From positions 1 to 6,323 of the forward strand of contig JAEZSA010000010.1 in NCBI GenBank assembly GCA_023422115.1: DNA of 6,323 nucleotides. The letters are read 5' to 3'. The notes beneath the pieces are model-generated. The model was not told where the DNA came from, ran no database searches, and was given only the letters and a program-made list of their open reading frames with translations. Shown here piece after piece: positions 1-5,356 of this stretch. The translations under genes and the position numbers were made by a program. Position 1 is the first letter of the stretch. The number at the start of each line of letters is the position of its first letter. The DNA comes from Bacillota bacterium (GTDB lineage Bacteria; Bacillota_I; Bacilli_A; ML615J-28; CAG-698).

Positions 1-6
1 TTCTTT

Positions 7-14
7 CACCTCCT
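7..14 (-). promoter_or_regulatory. Ribosome binding site of rplJ (gene off left edge)
   Basis: On the minus strand the last bases read AGGAGGTG followed by AAAGAA at the window edge. This is a near-perfect Shine-Dalgarno sequence, and the GGAGG core lies 8 nt from the edge, so a start codon is expected immediately outside the window. Because an L10 leader and attenuator precede it and rplA lies upstream, the missing gene is inferred to be rplJ (ribosomal protein L10). The gene itself is not visible. Confidence 0.8.
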
Positions 15-16
15 GG

Positions 17-51
17 AAAATAAAAACCTTTTTCAATAGACAGAAAAAGGT
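17..51 (-). terminator. Intrinsic terminator/attenuator in the rplJ leader
   Basis: Minus-strand stem ACCTTTTTC (51-43) pairs with GAAAAAGGT (34-26) over 9 bp around an 8-nt loop, followed by TTTTATTTT. It sits between the L10 leader and the rplJ ribosome binding site, so it fits an attenuator within the rplKA-rplJ intergenic region rather than an operon end. The loop plus one stem base (43-36, CTGTCTAT) is complementary over 8 positions, one of them G-U, to 108-101 in the L10 leader. This suggests an antitermination switch. L10(L12)4-dependent attenuation of rplJL is established in Bacillus subtilis; the mechanism here is inferred. Confidence 0.85.
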
Positions 52-67
52 AAAAAAACTCTTTTTA

Positions 68-118
68 ACCTCGGTAGGAAATTAAGCATTTCTGCACCTA
101 CTGTCTACAGCAATTAAA
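68..118 (-). ncRNA. L10 leader (ribosomal protein L10 mRNA element)
   Basis: Read on the minus strand, this holds the recognisable L10-leader pattern: TGTAGACAG, a GTAGG/CCTAC stem (101-97 with 78-74), an inner GCA-GAAA-TGC hairpin with a GNRA tetraloop (95-86), a one-sided TTAATTT bulge (85-79) and a following CGAGG. The asymmetric bulge between two stems is typical of the L10-binding RNA that mimics the L10 site of 23S rRNA. It lies 17 nt beyond the terminator stem and ahead of the predicted rplJ start, where L10 or the L10-L12 complex would repress its own operon. Recognised from memory of the family; a covariance search was not run. Confidence 0.88.
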
Positions 119-149
119 ACGTATGAACTATTTTATTTTTTTTGGTTGT

Positions 150-848
150 TTAATTTAACATTGATTCTAGAGCAACCTTAACTCCAGGACCCATGGTTGT
201 AGAAATGGCGACATTTTTAATATATACGCCTTTTACTGTAGCTGGTTTGCTCTTAACAAGCACTTGACATACAGTCTTAATGTTTTCAACAAGTTTGTTA
301 GTGTCAAAACTAGATTTTCCCACTAACGCTTGAATATTACCTGTCTTATCAACACGATATTCAACTTTACCTGCTTTAATTTCGTTTACAGCTTTTGTTA
401 TATCTGTAGTAACAGTACCAGTTTTTGCATTTGGCATTAGTCCTTTAGGTCCTAAAATTTTACCTAATTTTCCTAAATCACCCATCATATCTGGTGTTGC
501 AACAATGATATCAAAACCAAACCATCCGCCTTTAATCTTCTCGATAAACTCAGCGTCGCCAACAAAATCAGCGCCAGCACTTTGTGCTTCCTTTTGTTTA
601 TCAGGAATCTTTGTTAGTACTAATACACTACGAGTTTTACCTGTTCCATATGGTAATACAATAGCGCCACGTAAATTTTGTTCTGCTTTACGTTGGTCTA
701 GGTTCATCTTAAAAGCTATTTCGACTGTACTATCAAATTTAGTAATACTTGTCTTTTTAATTAGTTCTACAGCTTCTTCAATTGGATAACGCTTTGTTCT
801 ATCAACTAACTTAGCGGCTTCCAAATACTTTTTACTTCTTTTAGCCAT
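150..848 (-). CDS. rplA: 50S ribosomal protein L1
   Basis: Encodes 232 aa, the normal bacterial L1 length. L1 binds 23S rRNA helices 76-78 to form the mobile L1 stalk near the E site and also represses its own mRNA. The L1 signature [15 protein letters not shown] starts at residue 133, in domain II, and the conserved [15 protein letters not shown] (58-72) and TTMGPGVKV (217-225) belong to domain I, which makes most RNA contacts. The ATG is preceded by TAAGGAGG (863-856) at 7-nt spacing, which fixes the start; the stop is TAA. It is the second gene of the rplK-rplA unit, with a 101-nt spacer that contains an apparent L1-binding operator only 4 nt before the Shine-Dalgarno. Nothing in the protein is unusual. 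Confidence 0.98.
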   Translation of the reverse strand: MAKRSKKYLEAAKLVDRTKRYPIEEAVELIKKTSITKFDSTVEIAFKMNLDQRKAEQNLRGAIVLPYGTGKTRSVLVLTKIPDKQKEAQSAGADFVGDAEFIEKIKGGWFGFDIIVATPDMMGDLGKLGKILGPKGLMPNAKTGTVTTDITKAVNEIKAGKVEYRVDKTGNIQALVGKSSFDTNKLVENIKTVCQVLVKSKPATVKGVYIKNVAISTTMGPGVKVALESMLN

Positions 849-866
849 ATTTTTTCCTCCTTAAAT

Positions 867-891
867 GTGGTATAACGGAAATTCCTTCCAC
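867..891 (-). promoter_or_regulatory. Putative L1-binding operator in front of rplA
   Basis: Minus-strand RNA reads GUGG-A-AGGAAUUUCCG-UUAUA-CCAC. An outer GUGG/CCAC helix (891-888 with 870-867), an asymmetric internal loop with UUAUA on the 3' side, and a short GGA/UCC inner stem reproduce the L1 target in 23S rRNA, where GUGGGAG pairs opposite AAAUACCAC. The 3' end of the element is 4 nt from the rplA Shine-Dalgarno, so bound L1 could block initiation. It shares the UUAUACCACAU segment with a second copy ahead of rplK. Regulatory role is inferred from this resemblance and from known L1 autoregulation. Confidence 0.75.
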
Positions 892-896
892 AGTTT

Positions 897-917
897 AAGT
901 TGTGTTTATAACAACTT
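897..917 (-). other. Hairpin in the rplK-rplA spacer
   Basis: AAGTTGT (917-911) pairs with ACAACTT (903-897), a perfect 7-bp stem with a 7-nt AT-rich loop, 5 nt upstream of the L1-like element. There is no following T-tract, so it is not an intrinsic terminator. It may protect the mRNA end, form a processing site, or stack next to the L1 element; the sequence does not decide. Confidence 0.55.
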
Positions 918-949
918 ATTAGTAGTTTAGAAACTTCGTTGATTAGATT

Positions 950-1378
950 TTACTTTTCAACAACAATTCCCATTTGTCTTGCGGTTCCTTCAATAATCTT
1001 TGCTCCTGCTTCTGGTGTATAAGCACTTAAATCTTCCAATTTTGTTTTTGCAATTTCAAGTACTTTTTCATAAGAAACAGTTGCTACCTTAGTTTTCTTA
1101 GGATTTGATGAACCACTTTCAATTCCAGCAGCTTTCTTTAATAAGTCTGATGCTGGTGGAGTCTTTGTGACGAAAGTAAATGAACGATCTTCATAAACAG
1201 TAACAATAACAGGAACTTTATATCCAGCTAATTCCCTTGTCTTCTCATTGAATTGAAGACAGAATTGTTGAGTATTAATACCCGTAGGTGATAATACTGG
1301 TCCAACTGGTGGAGCTGGAGTAGCCTTTCCTGCCGCTAATTGTAACTTAACGACTCTCGTAATTTTTTTCGCAGCCAC
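950..1378 (-). CDS. rplK: 50S ribosomal protein L11
   Basis: Encodes 142 aa from a GTG start; the family norm is about 141. L11 sits on the GTPase-associated 23S rRNA region at the base of the L7/L12 stalk and takes part in factor binding and the stringent response. The N-terminal domain carries [17 protein letters not shown] (11-27), the proline helix region where thiostrepton acts; the C-terminal RNA-binding domain includes [20 protein letters not shown] (71-90) and GTARQMGI (131-138). An in-frame ATG 54 nt upstream would add 18 unrelated residues and would use up the L1 operator as coding sequence, while GTG at 1378 has GGAGG (1391-1387) at 8-nt spacing, so GTG is chosen. Odd: the usual GPALGQ motif reads GPVLSP (26-31), and the helix after it has NTQQFC. 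Stop TAA; first gene of the rplKA unit. Confidence 0.97.
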   Translation of the reverse strand: MAAKKITRVVKLQLAAGKATPAPPVGPVLSPTGINTQQFCLQFNEKTRELAGYKVPVIVTVYEDRSFTFVTKTPPASDLLKKAAGIESGSSNPKKTKVATVSYEKVLEIAKTKLEDLSAYTPEAGAKIIEGTARQMGIVVEK

Positions 1379-1405
1379 GAGACGCACCTCCTTTTTGTCC
1401 GTGAT

Positions 1406-1432
1406 GTGGTATAAAGAGCTTTGCTCTCCCAC
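1406..1432 (-). promoter_or_regulatory. Putative L1-binding operator in the rplK leader
   Basis: Minus-strand RNA reads GUGGGAGAGC, an AAA loop, then GCUCUUUAUACCAC. The outer helix GUGG/CCAC (1432-1429 with 1409-1406) is separated by a one-sided UUAUA internal loop from a perfect AGAGC/GCUCU hairpin. This closely matches 23S rRNA helix 76-77, where GUGGGAG lies opposite CUUGAAAUACCAC. In many bacteria L1 represses rplKA by binding such a mimic in the leader. It lies about 14 nt before the rplK Shine-Dalgarno and roughly 35 nt after the predicted transcription start. Known biology supports the role; binding here is inferred. Confidence 0.82.
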
Positions 1433-1472
1433 TTATAATAAAATAGTATACGTGATTAACGCACGCTGAATT

Positions 1473-1501
1473 ATTATACTATATTTTATCAATGAAGTCA
1501 A
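1473..1501 (-). promoter_or_regulatory. Sigma-A-type promoter of rplK-rplA
   Basis: The -35 box TTGACT (1501-1496) and -10 box TATAAT (1478-1473) are separated by exactly 17 nt and match the housekeeping consensus at 11 of 12 positions. Transcription should start near 1466, giving a leader of about 88 nt before the GTG of rplK that contains the L1 operator. The promoter begins 8 nt after the stop codon of the upstream hydrolase gene, so rplKA is transcribed independently of that pair. An inverted repeat, ATAGTATA (1482-1475) with TATACTAT (1450-1443), spans the -10 and initial transcribed region. Confidence 0.88.
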
Positions 1502-1509
1502 TTCATTTT

Positions 1510-2226
1510 TTATCTTTTTATTTTAATCGTTGCGGTGTGTGGAAAGTGATCAGAAGCGACTATTTCAGGTATCTCTGCATCTATCACTTCCAAAAAACTA
1601 TTAACAAAAATATAATCAATTTTACGTACTGGATCTATGGAAGGAAAACTTAATTGATTTCCTCGAATCTTAAAACTCACATCCGTTAGATATTCTTCAA
1701 TTTGTTTGATTTTTTCATCTTCAGGAGTCATATTTAAATCTCCCATAAAAATACAAGGACCTTCTACTTTTGTTACTTCTTTGGTAAGGGTGGAAAGCGC
1801 ATTTCTTTGTTCACTTTGAGCTAAACCGAAATGAGAAATGAATATAGTTAGATTTAACTCTTCGATTTTTGCTTTGATGATGCATCGTGTTTCATAACAA
1901 AGTACTTTTTCATTTTTAATCAAAGGATCAGGAATCATAATAGTTTCTATTTTACTTAGAGGGAAACGAGAAAGAAGGGCATTACCATAAGGTCCCTGCG
2001 GTAAGTCAATGGCTTTACCAAAATAATAATAAAATCCTAAGTCTTCTCCAATAATCCGAGCTTGTTCTTGATAGTCTATATGAGTTCCTAGACCTCTTAC
2101 TTCATTTAATCCAATAATATCAGCTTGTTGATTACGAATAACATCAGCCATCATGTGAAGATTAATATCTCGTTTGATGAAATCACGTCCGTGTTGAATA
2201 TTAAATGTCATTACCTTTATTTTCAT
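1510..2226 (-). CDS. Endonuclease/exonuclease/phosphatase (EEP) family metal-dependent hydrolase
   Basis: Encodes 238 aa, the whole length of a single EEP domain (DNase I / exonuclease III / sphingomyelinase fold), with no signal peptide. From the ATG the expected catalytic set is present: TFNIQHG (N9), NEVRG (E42, metal ligand), YGNALLSRFPL (80-90), SHFGL (H132), GDLN (D163, N165), IDYIFV (D204) and SDHFP (D226-H227). It should be an active Mg2+-dependent phosphodiesterase or phosphatase; DNA, RNA, inositol phosphate and lipid headgroup substrates all occur in the family and the substrate cannot be told. A GTG two codons upstream (2232) has GAAGGG 8 nt before it and is an alternative start. 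Second gene of a two-gene unit with the serine hydrolase, 65 nt after it. Stop TAA. It sits between nusG and rplK, where relatives normally have no gene. Confidence 0.9.
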   Translation of the reverse strand: MKIKVMTFNIQHGRDFIKRDINLHMMADVIRNQQADIIGLNEVRGLGTHIDYQEQARIIGEDLGFYYYFGKAIDLPQGPYGNALLSRFPLSKIETIMIPDPLIKNEKVLCYETRCIIKAKIEELNLTIFISHFGLAQSEQRNALSTLTKEVTKVEGPCIFMGDLNMTPEDEKIKQIEEYLTDVSFKIRGNQLSFPSIDPVRKIDYIFVNSFLEVIDAEIPEIVASDHFPHTATIKIKR

Positions 2227-2253
2227 ACTCACTCTTCAATCCCTTCTTTAATA

Positions 2254-2286
2254 AAGTCCATTCCTAGTTGCACTAGTTATGGACTT
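2254..2286 (-). other. Long hairpin between the two hydrolase genes
   Basis: Minus strand: AAGTCCAT (2286-2279) pairs with ATGGACTT (2261-2254); inside it CTAGT (2276-2272) pairs with ACTAG (2268-2264) around a 3-nt loop, with a 2x2 mismatch between the helices. Thirteen base pairs in 33 nt is far above background. The following minus-strand sequence TATTAAAG is a poor T-tract, so complete termination is unlikely; it could be a leaky terminator or an mRNA-stability element that sets the ratio of the two proteins. Confidence 0.6.
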
Positions 2287-2291
2287 ATGCT

Positions 2292-4022
2292 TTATTTTTT
2301 ATTTTTACTTCTGAAAAATCTTTTTATACCTTCCCCTAATTTGTTGAGTTTCAATCGACGGAAAAAGGTCTTTAACCAACTTTCGCGAATGAATTTATTC
2401 CCCATATAGGATAGTGTTTTGTTACTGATAAAAATCGTCTCCGAAGTACCAGGGCCATGACCAAGCACGATTGCCTCCGTCTCGTTTGCTGTTCCTAATA
2501 CCAGGACATGGTTTCTATCTGCACCCCCACTCAATTTAGCCATTAAAAATTGATCCTTAATAAATAGTTTTATTCTTCCTGCCACACTGTGCTTTGGCTC
2601 AACTAGACTCGCATATCGACCACAAGCCATCAACCAGGTAGGTAAAATATCAAAAGGTTTTACGTAAATACCAACACTTTGAATTTCAGATTGACCATTT
2701 TTATAATTCCTTTTTAAGGACAAAATGTTTTTTTCTATTTTCAGTTCAATCATCTTAATTGCATTCCCAAACAAAATCGATAATCCTATTGGTTTTAAAT
2801 CAAACCAATTATTATTCTTCAAGAACATTTTCGCACGAATTGCTCCCATTTTCAGTCGCAAACATTTTTTATAGGAGATATAGATCGGAAGTGTCGCTGT
2901 TGGATATATCCCTGTGTATTCTTCTATTCTGAATGTGCAATATGTCTTTTTCGTTCTCTTATTAATCTGTTTTTTATATCCTTTATCCTGTAAAGTAATT
3001 TCTATTAACGGAATAAGAACCCTACGGATAAAAGAAAATCCGTTGGATGAATTCGTCAACATAACAGCAGCAATTCCTTGTTCAGGTAAAAATACCATTT
3101 GAGAAAAATGGAACATGGTCCCACCAGAATGACCAACAACATCACCCATACCAGGGAATTGATACTGATCAAACACCAATCCTAAACCGATTTTGTGTCC
3201 TTCTTCATCTTCAAAATTTGGTTTTTGCAACATCATGGCCACTGTTTCTGCTTTTAGAATTCTCTTACTACCCAGTCGTCCTCCATTTAAAAACATTTGT
3301 GCAATTTTCAGGCAATCTAAAGCACTCATATAGGTATTAGATCCCGCAGGGAGAAAAGTTGCTAGATAGTCTTCCTTTTCTTCTCCTAAATTATTATAAG
3401 AACGTGATACTTCATATTTATGTTGGCGGAAATCTTCAGGAGTACAAATAAAGTTTGCTTCTATTCCTAAAGGATTAAAGATGTTCTTTTGCACATAATC
3501 AGTATATTTTTTCTTGCTTACTCGTTCAATTACAATACCCAAAAGAGTATAACCAATATTAGAATAAGCAAACATCTTTCCTGGAGGAGCAATTAAATAT
3601 TGATCTGCAAGATATGAGATTATTTCATTATAATCTCTTGCTTCTCTTGCAAGCATCATTTCATAATTGTTACAAGGAATACCAGAACGATGCATCAATA
3701 TGTGTCTAGTTGTAATTTTAAAATTTTCAAATCTATTTTTAATAGTAAATTCAGGTATGTATGTCCTAATGTCAACATCTAGGTCAATTAAATTTTCTTC
3801 CACTAGTTGCATAATTGATATCGCGGTTAATATTTTTGTGATGGAGCCTATTTTAAATTTAGTGGCGTCATCTACTTTTCTTTCTCCATAGAAATCAGCA
3901 AATCCCCTATGCTCAGATAACAGAATTTTTGAAGAATCAGCAATTACGATGCTAGTTCCTTTCACGCGATAGTCTTGTTGTAACTTTGCAATTTTGCTTA
4001 TAATATTAGTATAATCAGCCAT
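2292..4022 (-). CDS. Serine hydrolase of the class C beta-lactamase / penicillin-binding protein-like family
   Basis: Encodes 576 aa. The catalytic domain (about 1-345) has the three class-C motifs: GSITK (nucleophile S60, K63), YSN (Y153, N155) and HSGG (298-301, in place of KTG), plus HRSGI (111-115) and LPAGSNTYMSALD (224-236). The family includes D-amino-acid peptidases, esterases and PBP4*-like proteins; resistance to beta-lactams should not be assumed. The C-terminal 230 residues look like two lipocalin-like repeats, with YTGIY (369-373) and CGRYAS (467-472), ending in a strongly basic tail rich in Lys/Arg from about residue 550. No signal peptide or membrane helix is visible, which is unusual because most relatives act outside the cell. 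ATG with AAAGGAG (4037-4031) at 8-nt spacing; stop TAA. First gene of a unit with the EEP hydrolase, with its own promoter. Confidence 0.93.
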   Translation of the reverse strand: MADYTNIISKIAKLQQDYRVKGTSIVIADSSKILLSEHRGFADFYGERKVDDATKFKIGSITKILTAISIMQLVEENLIDLDVDIRTYIPEFTIKNRFENFKITTRHILMHRSGIPCNNYEMMLAREARDYNEIISYLADQYLIAPPGKMFAYSNIGYTLLGIVIERVSKKKYTDYVQKNIFNPLGIEANFICTPEDFRQHKYEVSRSYNNLGEEKEDYLATFLPAGSNTYMSALDCLKIAQMFLNGGRLGSKRILKAETVAMMLQKPNFEDEEGHKIGLGLVFDQYQFPGMGDVVGHSGGTMFHFSQMVFLPEQGIAAVMLTNSSNGFSFIRRVLIPLIEITLQDKGYKKQINKRTKKTYCTFRIEEYTGIYPTATLPIYISYKKCLRLKMGAIRAKMFLKNNNWFDLKPIGLSILFGNAIKMIELKIEKNILSLKRNYKNGQSEIQSVGIYVKPFDILPTWLMACGRYASLVEPKHSVAGRIKLFIKDQFLMAKLSGGADRNHVLVLGTANETEAIVLGHGPGTSETIFISNKTLSYMGNKFIRESWLKTFFRRLKLNKLGEGIKRFFRSKNKK

Positions 4023-4046
4023 TTGGATATCTCCTTTATTAACGAT

Positions 4047-4075
4047 ATAATACTACTTTTTGATAAAAAATGCAA
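4047..4075 (-). promoter_or_regulatory. Probable promoter of the hydrolase pair
   Basis: TTGCAT (4075-4070) and TATTAT (4052-4047) are separated by 17 nt on the minus strand. The -10 matches consensus at 5 of 6 positions, the -35 only at 3, so this is a moderate sigma-A-type promoter. It lies after the nusG terminator and before the ribosome binding site of the serine hydrolase, giving a short leader of about 18 nt. Its position makes the hydrolase pair a separate transcription unit. Confidence 0.6.
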
Positions 4076-4090
4076 TCCCCTACTAGTAAT

Positions 4091-4118
4091 AAAAAAATCT
4101 CTAGGTATCTAGAGATTT
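4091..4118 (-). terminator. Intrinsic terminator after nusG
   Basis: AAATCTCTAG (4118-4109) pairs perfectly with CTAGAGATTT (4104-4095) around a 4-nt loop, followed by a run of T that includes 4097-4091. It begins 6 nt after the nusG stop codon. It ends the rpmG-secE-nusG unit and separates it from the hydrolase pair. Confidence 0.93.
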
Positions 4119-4124
4119 CAATTT

Positions 4125-4661
4125 CTATAAAAGTGATACTTCACTAAAGTTTAATTCTGTTGGTGTTGCACGACCAAAAGCATATATCAGAACTGTTAGT
4201 GTTCCTTTTTGATAATCAATGCTATCAATAACACCTTCTTGGCCAGTAAATGTGCCTGCTCCAATTCTTACCTTGTCACCGACTTTACCAGCAAATGTTT
4301 TTTCTGTAGTAATCCCACAAAGTTTAAGTATTGGTGCAATTTCTTCTTCAGGTAGAGGAACTGGTTTTGCACCACCACCAGAAGAACCAAGAAAGCCAGT
4401 AACCATTGGTGTGTTTCTGACCATAAACCATGATTCATCGGTAACAATCATGTCAATAAAAACATATCCAGGAAATGGTTTTACAAAAACCTCTTTCATT
4501 TCGCCGTTTTTCTTTTTCTCTAGAACTCTTTCTTCAGGAACTAAGACATTGAAAACCAAGTCACTCATTCCCATTGATTCTACTCTTCGTTCAAGATTCT
4601 TTTTAGCGGCATTTTCTAACCCTGAATAAGTTTGTACTATATACCAAGCTCGTTCTTCCAT
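4125..4661 (-). CDS. nusG: Transcription termination/antitermination factor NusG
   Basis: Encodes 178 aa, the usual Firmicutes size. NusG binds RNA polymerase across the DNA cleft, modulating pausing and processivity, and its C-terminal KOW domain contacts Rho or ribosomal S10. The NGN domain begins RAWYIVQTYSGLENAAKKNL (4-23) and includes VLVPEE and KPFPGYVFIDM; a Gly/Pro-rich linker GSSGGGAKPVPLPEE follows, then the KOW motif KVGDKVRIGAGTFTGQEG near residues 126-143. The ATG at 4661 is preferred because AAGG (4672-4669) lies 7 nt upstream; a GTG two codons earlier has that site only 1 nt away. The start is 12 nt after the secE stop, indicating tight coupling. Stop TAG, then a strong terminator. 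Confidence 0.96.
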   Translation of the reverse strand: MEERAWYIVQTYSGLENAAKKNLERRVESMGMSDLVFNVLVPEERVLEKKKNGEMKEVFVKPFPGYVFIDMIVTDESWFMVRNTPMVTGFLGSSGGGAKPVPLPEEEIAPILKLCGITTEKTFAGKVGDKVRIGAGTFTGQEGVIDSIDYQKGTLTVLIYAFGRATPTELNFSEVSLL

Positions 4662-4673
4662 TGCCACGCCTTA

Positions 4674-5114
4674 CTATATTTTGCTAGATAGCCATTCGAA
4701 TAAATCGACAACGTATCCAAAAATCCAATCAGAGAAAATAAAGAATATCGATAAAATTAAAATGAAAGCAAAAACAGTTGCTGTGTTTTTTAATAATGTT
4801 GCACGATCAGGCCATGATATTCTTTTTACTTCACTAATAGAAGGTTTATAAAACGGCCATGCTGCTAATATTAGAGAAACAGCACCTAGAATTATCAAAA
4901 TCCAAGCGAACGCTTCTGGATAATCACCAATCAAGAAAATATCTTCATTGATAACCAGTCCACTTGAACCACTACTTGTTTCACCGATTAAAACCATTGT
5001 TCCTAAAACAAGGGCGATTAATGATAAAGCTAGTAGAATAATTCCTTCGTACTTATATTCTTTGGTAAATATGGATATTACTCCATTATTGTTTTTTTCT
5101 TTTTTCTCAGCCAT
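4674..5114 (-). CDS. secE: Preprotein translocase subunit SecE, extended three-helix form
   Basis: Encodes 146 aa. SecE clamps SecY in the SecYEG channel of the cytoplasmic membrane. The conserved core is SEVKRISWPDRATLLKNT (94-111), the amphipathic cytoplasmic helix, followed by a membrane segment of about residues 112-138. Typical Firmicutes SecE is near 60 aa with one membrane helix; this one has an added N-terminal part with two hydrophobic segments (about 24-43 and 68-88) separated by a polar loop, recalling the three-helix arrangement of E. coli SecE. AGGAGG (5130-5125) precedes the ATG by 10 nt and overlaps the rpmG stop codon. Stop TAG. Identity is supported by the core motif and by its place between rpmG and nusG. 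Confidence 0.94.
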   Translation of the reverse strand: MAEKKEKNNNGVISIFTKEYKYEGIILLALSLIALVLGTMVLIGETSSGSSGLVINEDIFLIGDYPEAFAWILIILGAVSLILAAWPFYKPSISEVKRISWPDRATLLKNTATVFAFILILSIFFIFSDWIFGYVVDLFEWLSSKI

Positions 5115-5128
5115 ATTAGTTCTTCCTC

Positions 5129-5278
5129 CTATTTTGTTTCCTTGTGAACTGTATGCTTATTACATTTCTTACAAAATTTCTTAATAATCATTCGATTTGG
5201 ACTGGTTAGTTTATTACGATTTACAGTATAGTTTCGTGATAGACATTCTTCACAAACTAAAATTACTTTTTCTCTCAT
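5129..5278 (-). CDS. rpmG: 50S ribosomal protein L33 (zinc-binding, four-cysteine form)
   Basis: A 49-aa gene beginning [13 protein letters not shown]33 is a small component of the large subunit near the E site. Cysteine pairs C9xxC12 and C36xxC39 form the zinc ribbon of the Cys-containing L33 type; conserved features include the [10 protein letters not shown] (14-23) and the Lys-rich C-terminal end. The ATG (5278) follows AAAGGGTGG and lies about 20 nt from the predicted transcription start. The TAG stop (5131-5129) overlaps the secE Shine-Dalgarno, so translation of the two genes is probably coupled. It is the first gene of rpmG-secE-nusG, the order seen in Bacillus. Confidence 0.96.
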   Translation of the reverse strand: MREKVILVCEECLSRNYTVNRNKLTSPNRMIIKKFCKKCNKHTVHKETK

Positions 5279-5305
5279 AATCCACCCTTTCCAAAGCCAT
5301 ATATT

Positions 5306-5334
5306 ATTTTATCAAAATATGTACTCATTGTCAA
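5306..5334 (-). promoter_or_regulatory. Strong sigma-A-type promoter of rpmG-secE-nusG
   Basis: TTGACA (5334-5329, perfect) and TAAAAT (5311-5306, 5 of 6) are 17 nt apart, and the -10 is preceded by TGA, an extended -10 TG motif. Start of transcription is expected near 5299, leaving about 20 nt before the rpmG ATG. The -35 box shares four bases with an inverted repeat at 5331-5356. Confidence 0.9.
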
Positions 5335-5356
5335 GAAATAAATCGGTATTTCTTGA
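5331..5356 (-). repeat. Perfect 10-bp inverted repeat overlapping the -35 box
   Basis: TCAAGAAATA (5356-5347) and TATTTCTTGA (5340-5331) form a perfect inverted repeat with a 6-nt spacer. It lies directly after the stop codon of the sigma factor gene and its right arm runs into the TTGACA box of the next promoter. No T-tract follows on the minus strand, so it does not look like an intrinsic terminator. It could be a transcription factor operator on the ribosomal/secretion operon. Confidence 0.6.

Noticed and set aside
1379..1432. Longer rplK reading from an in-frame ATG at 1432 (18 extra residues)
   Set aside because: The extra residues have no counterpart in L11, there is no Shine-Dalgarno before that ATG, and the stretch exactly coincides with the L1-like RNA element; GTG at 1378 has an ideal ribosome binding site.
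1491..1507. AATGAA/TTCATT hairpin after the EEP gene as a terminator
   Set aside because: The stem is only 6 bp and the minus-strand sequence after it has no T-tract; it mostly reflects the -35 region. No convincing terminator for the hydrolase pair was found.
4662..4667. nusG start at GTG 4667
   Set aside because: The only ribosome binding site (AAGG 4672-4669) is 1 nt from that GTG but 7 nt from the ATG at 4661, and NusG proteins begin close to that ATG.
505..5184. Plus-strand open frames (for example 505-789, 2125-2409, 2914-3102, 3667-3891, 4219-4629, 4948-5184)
   Set aside because: All lie antisense to well-supported minus-strand genes, show no recognisable protein features and have no supporting start signals.
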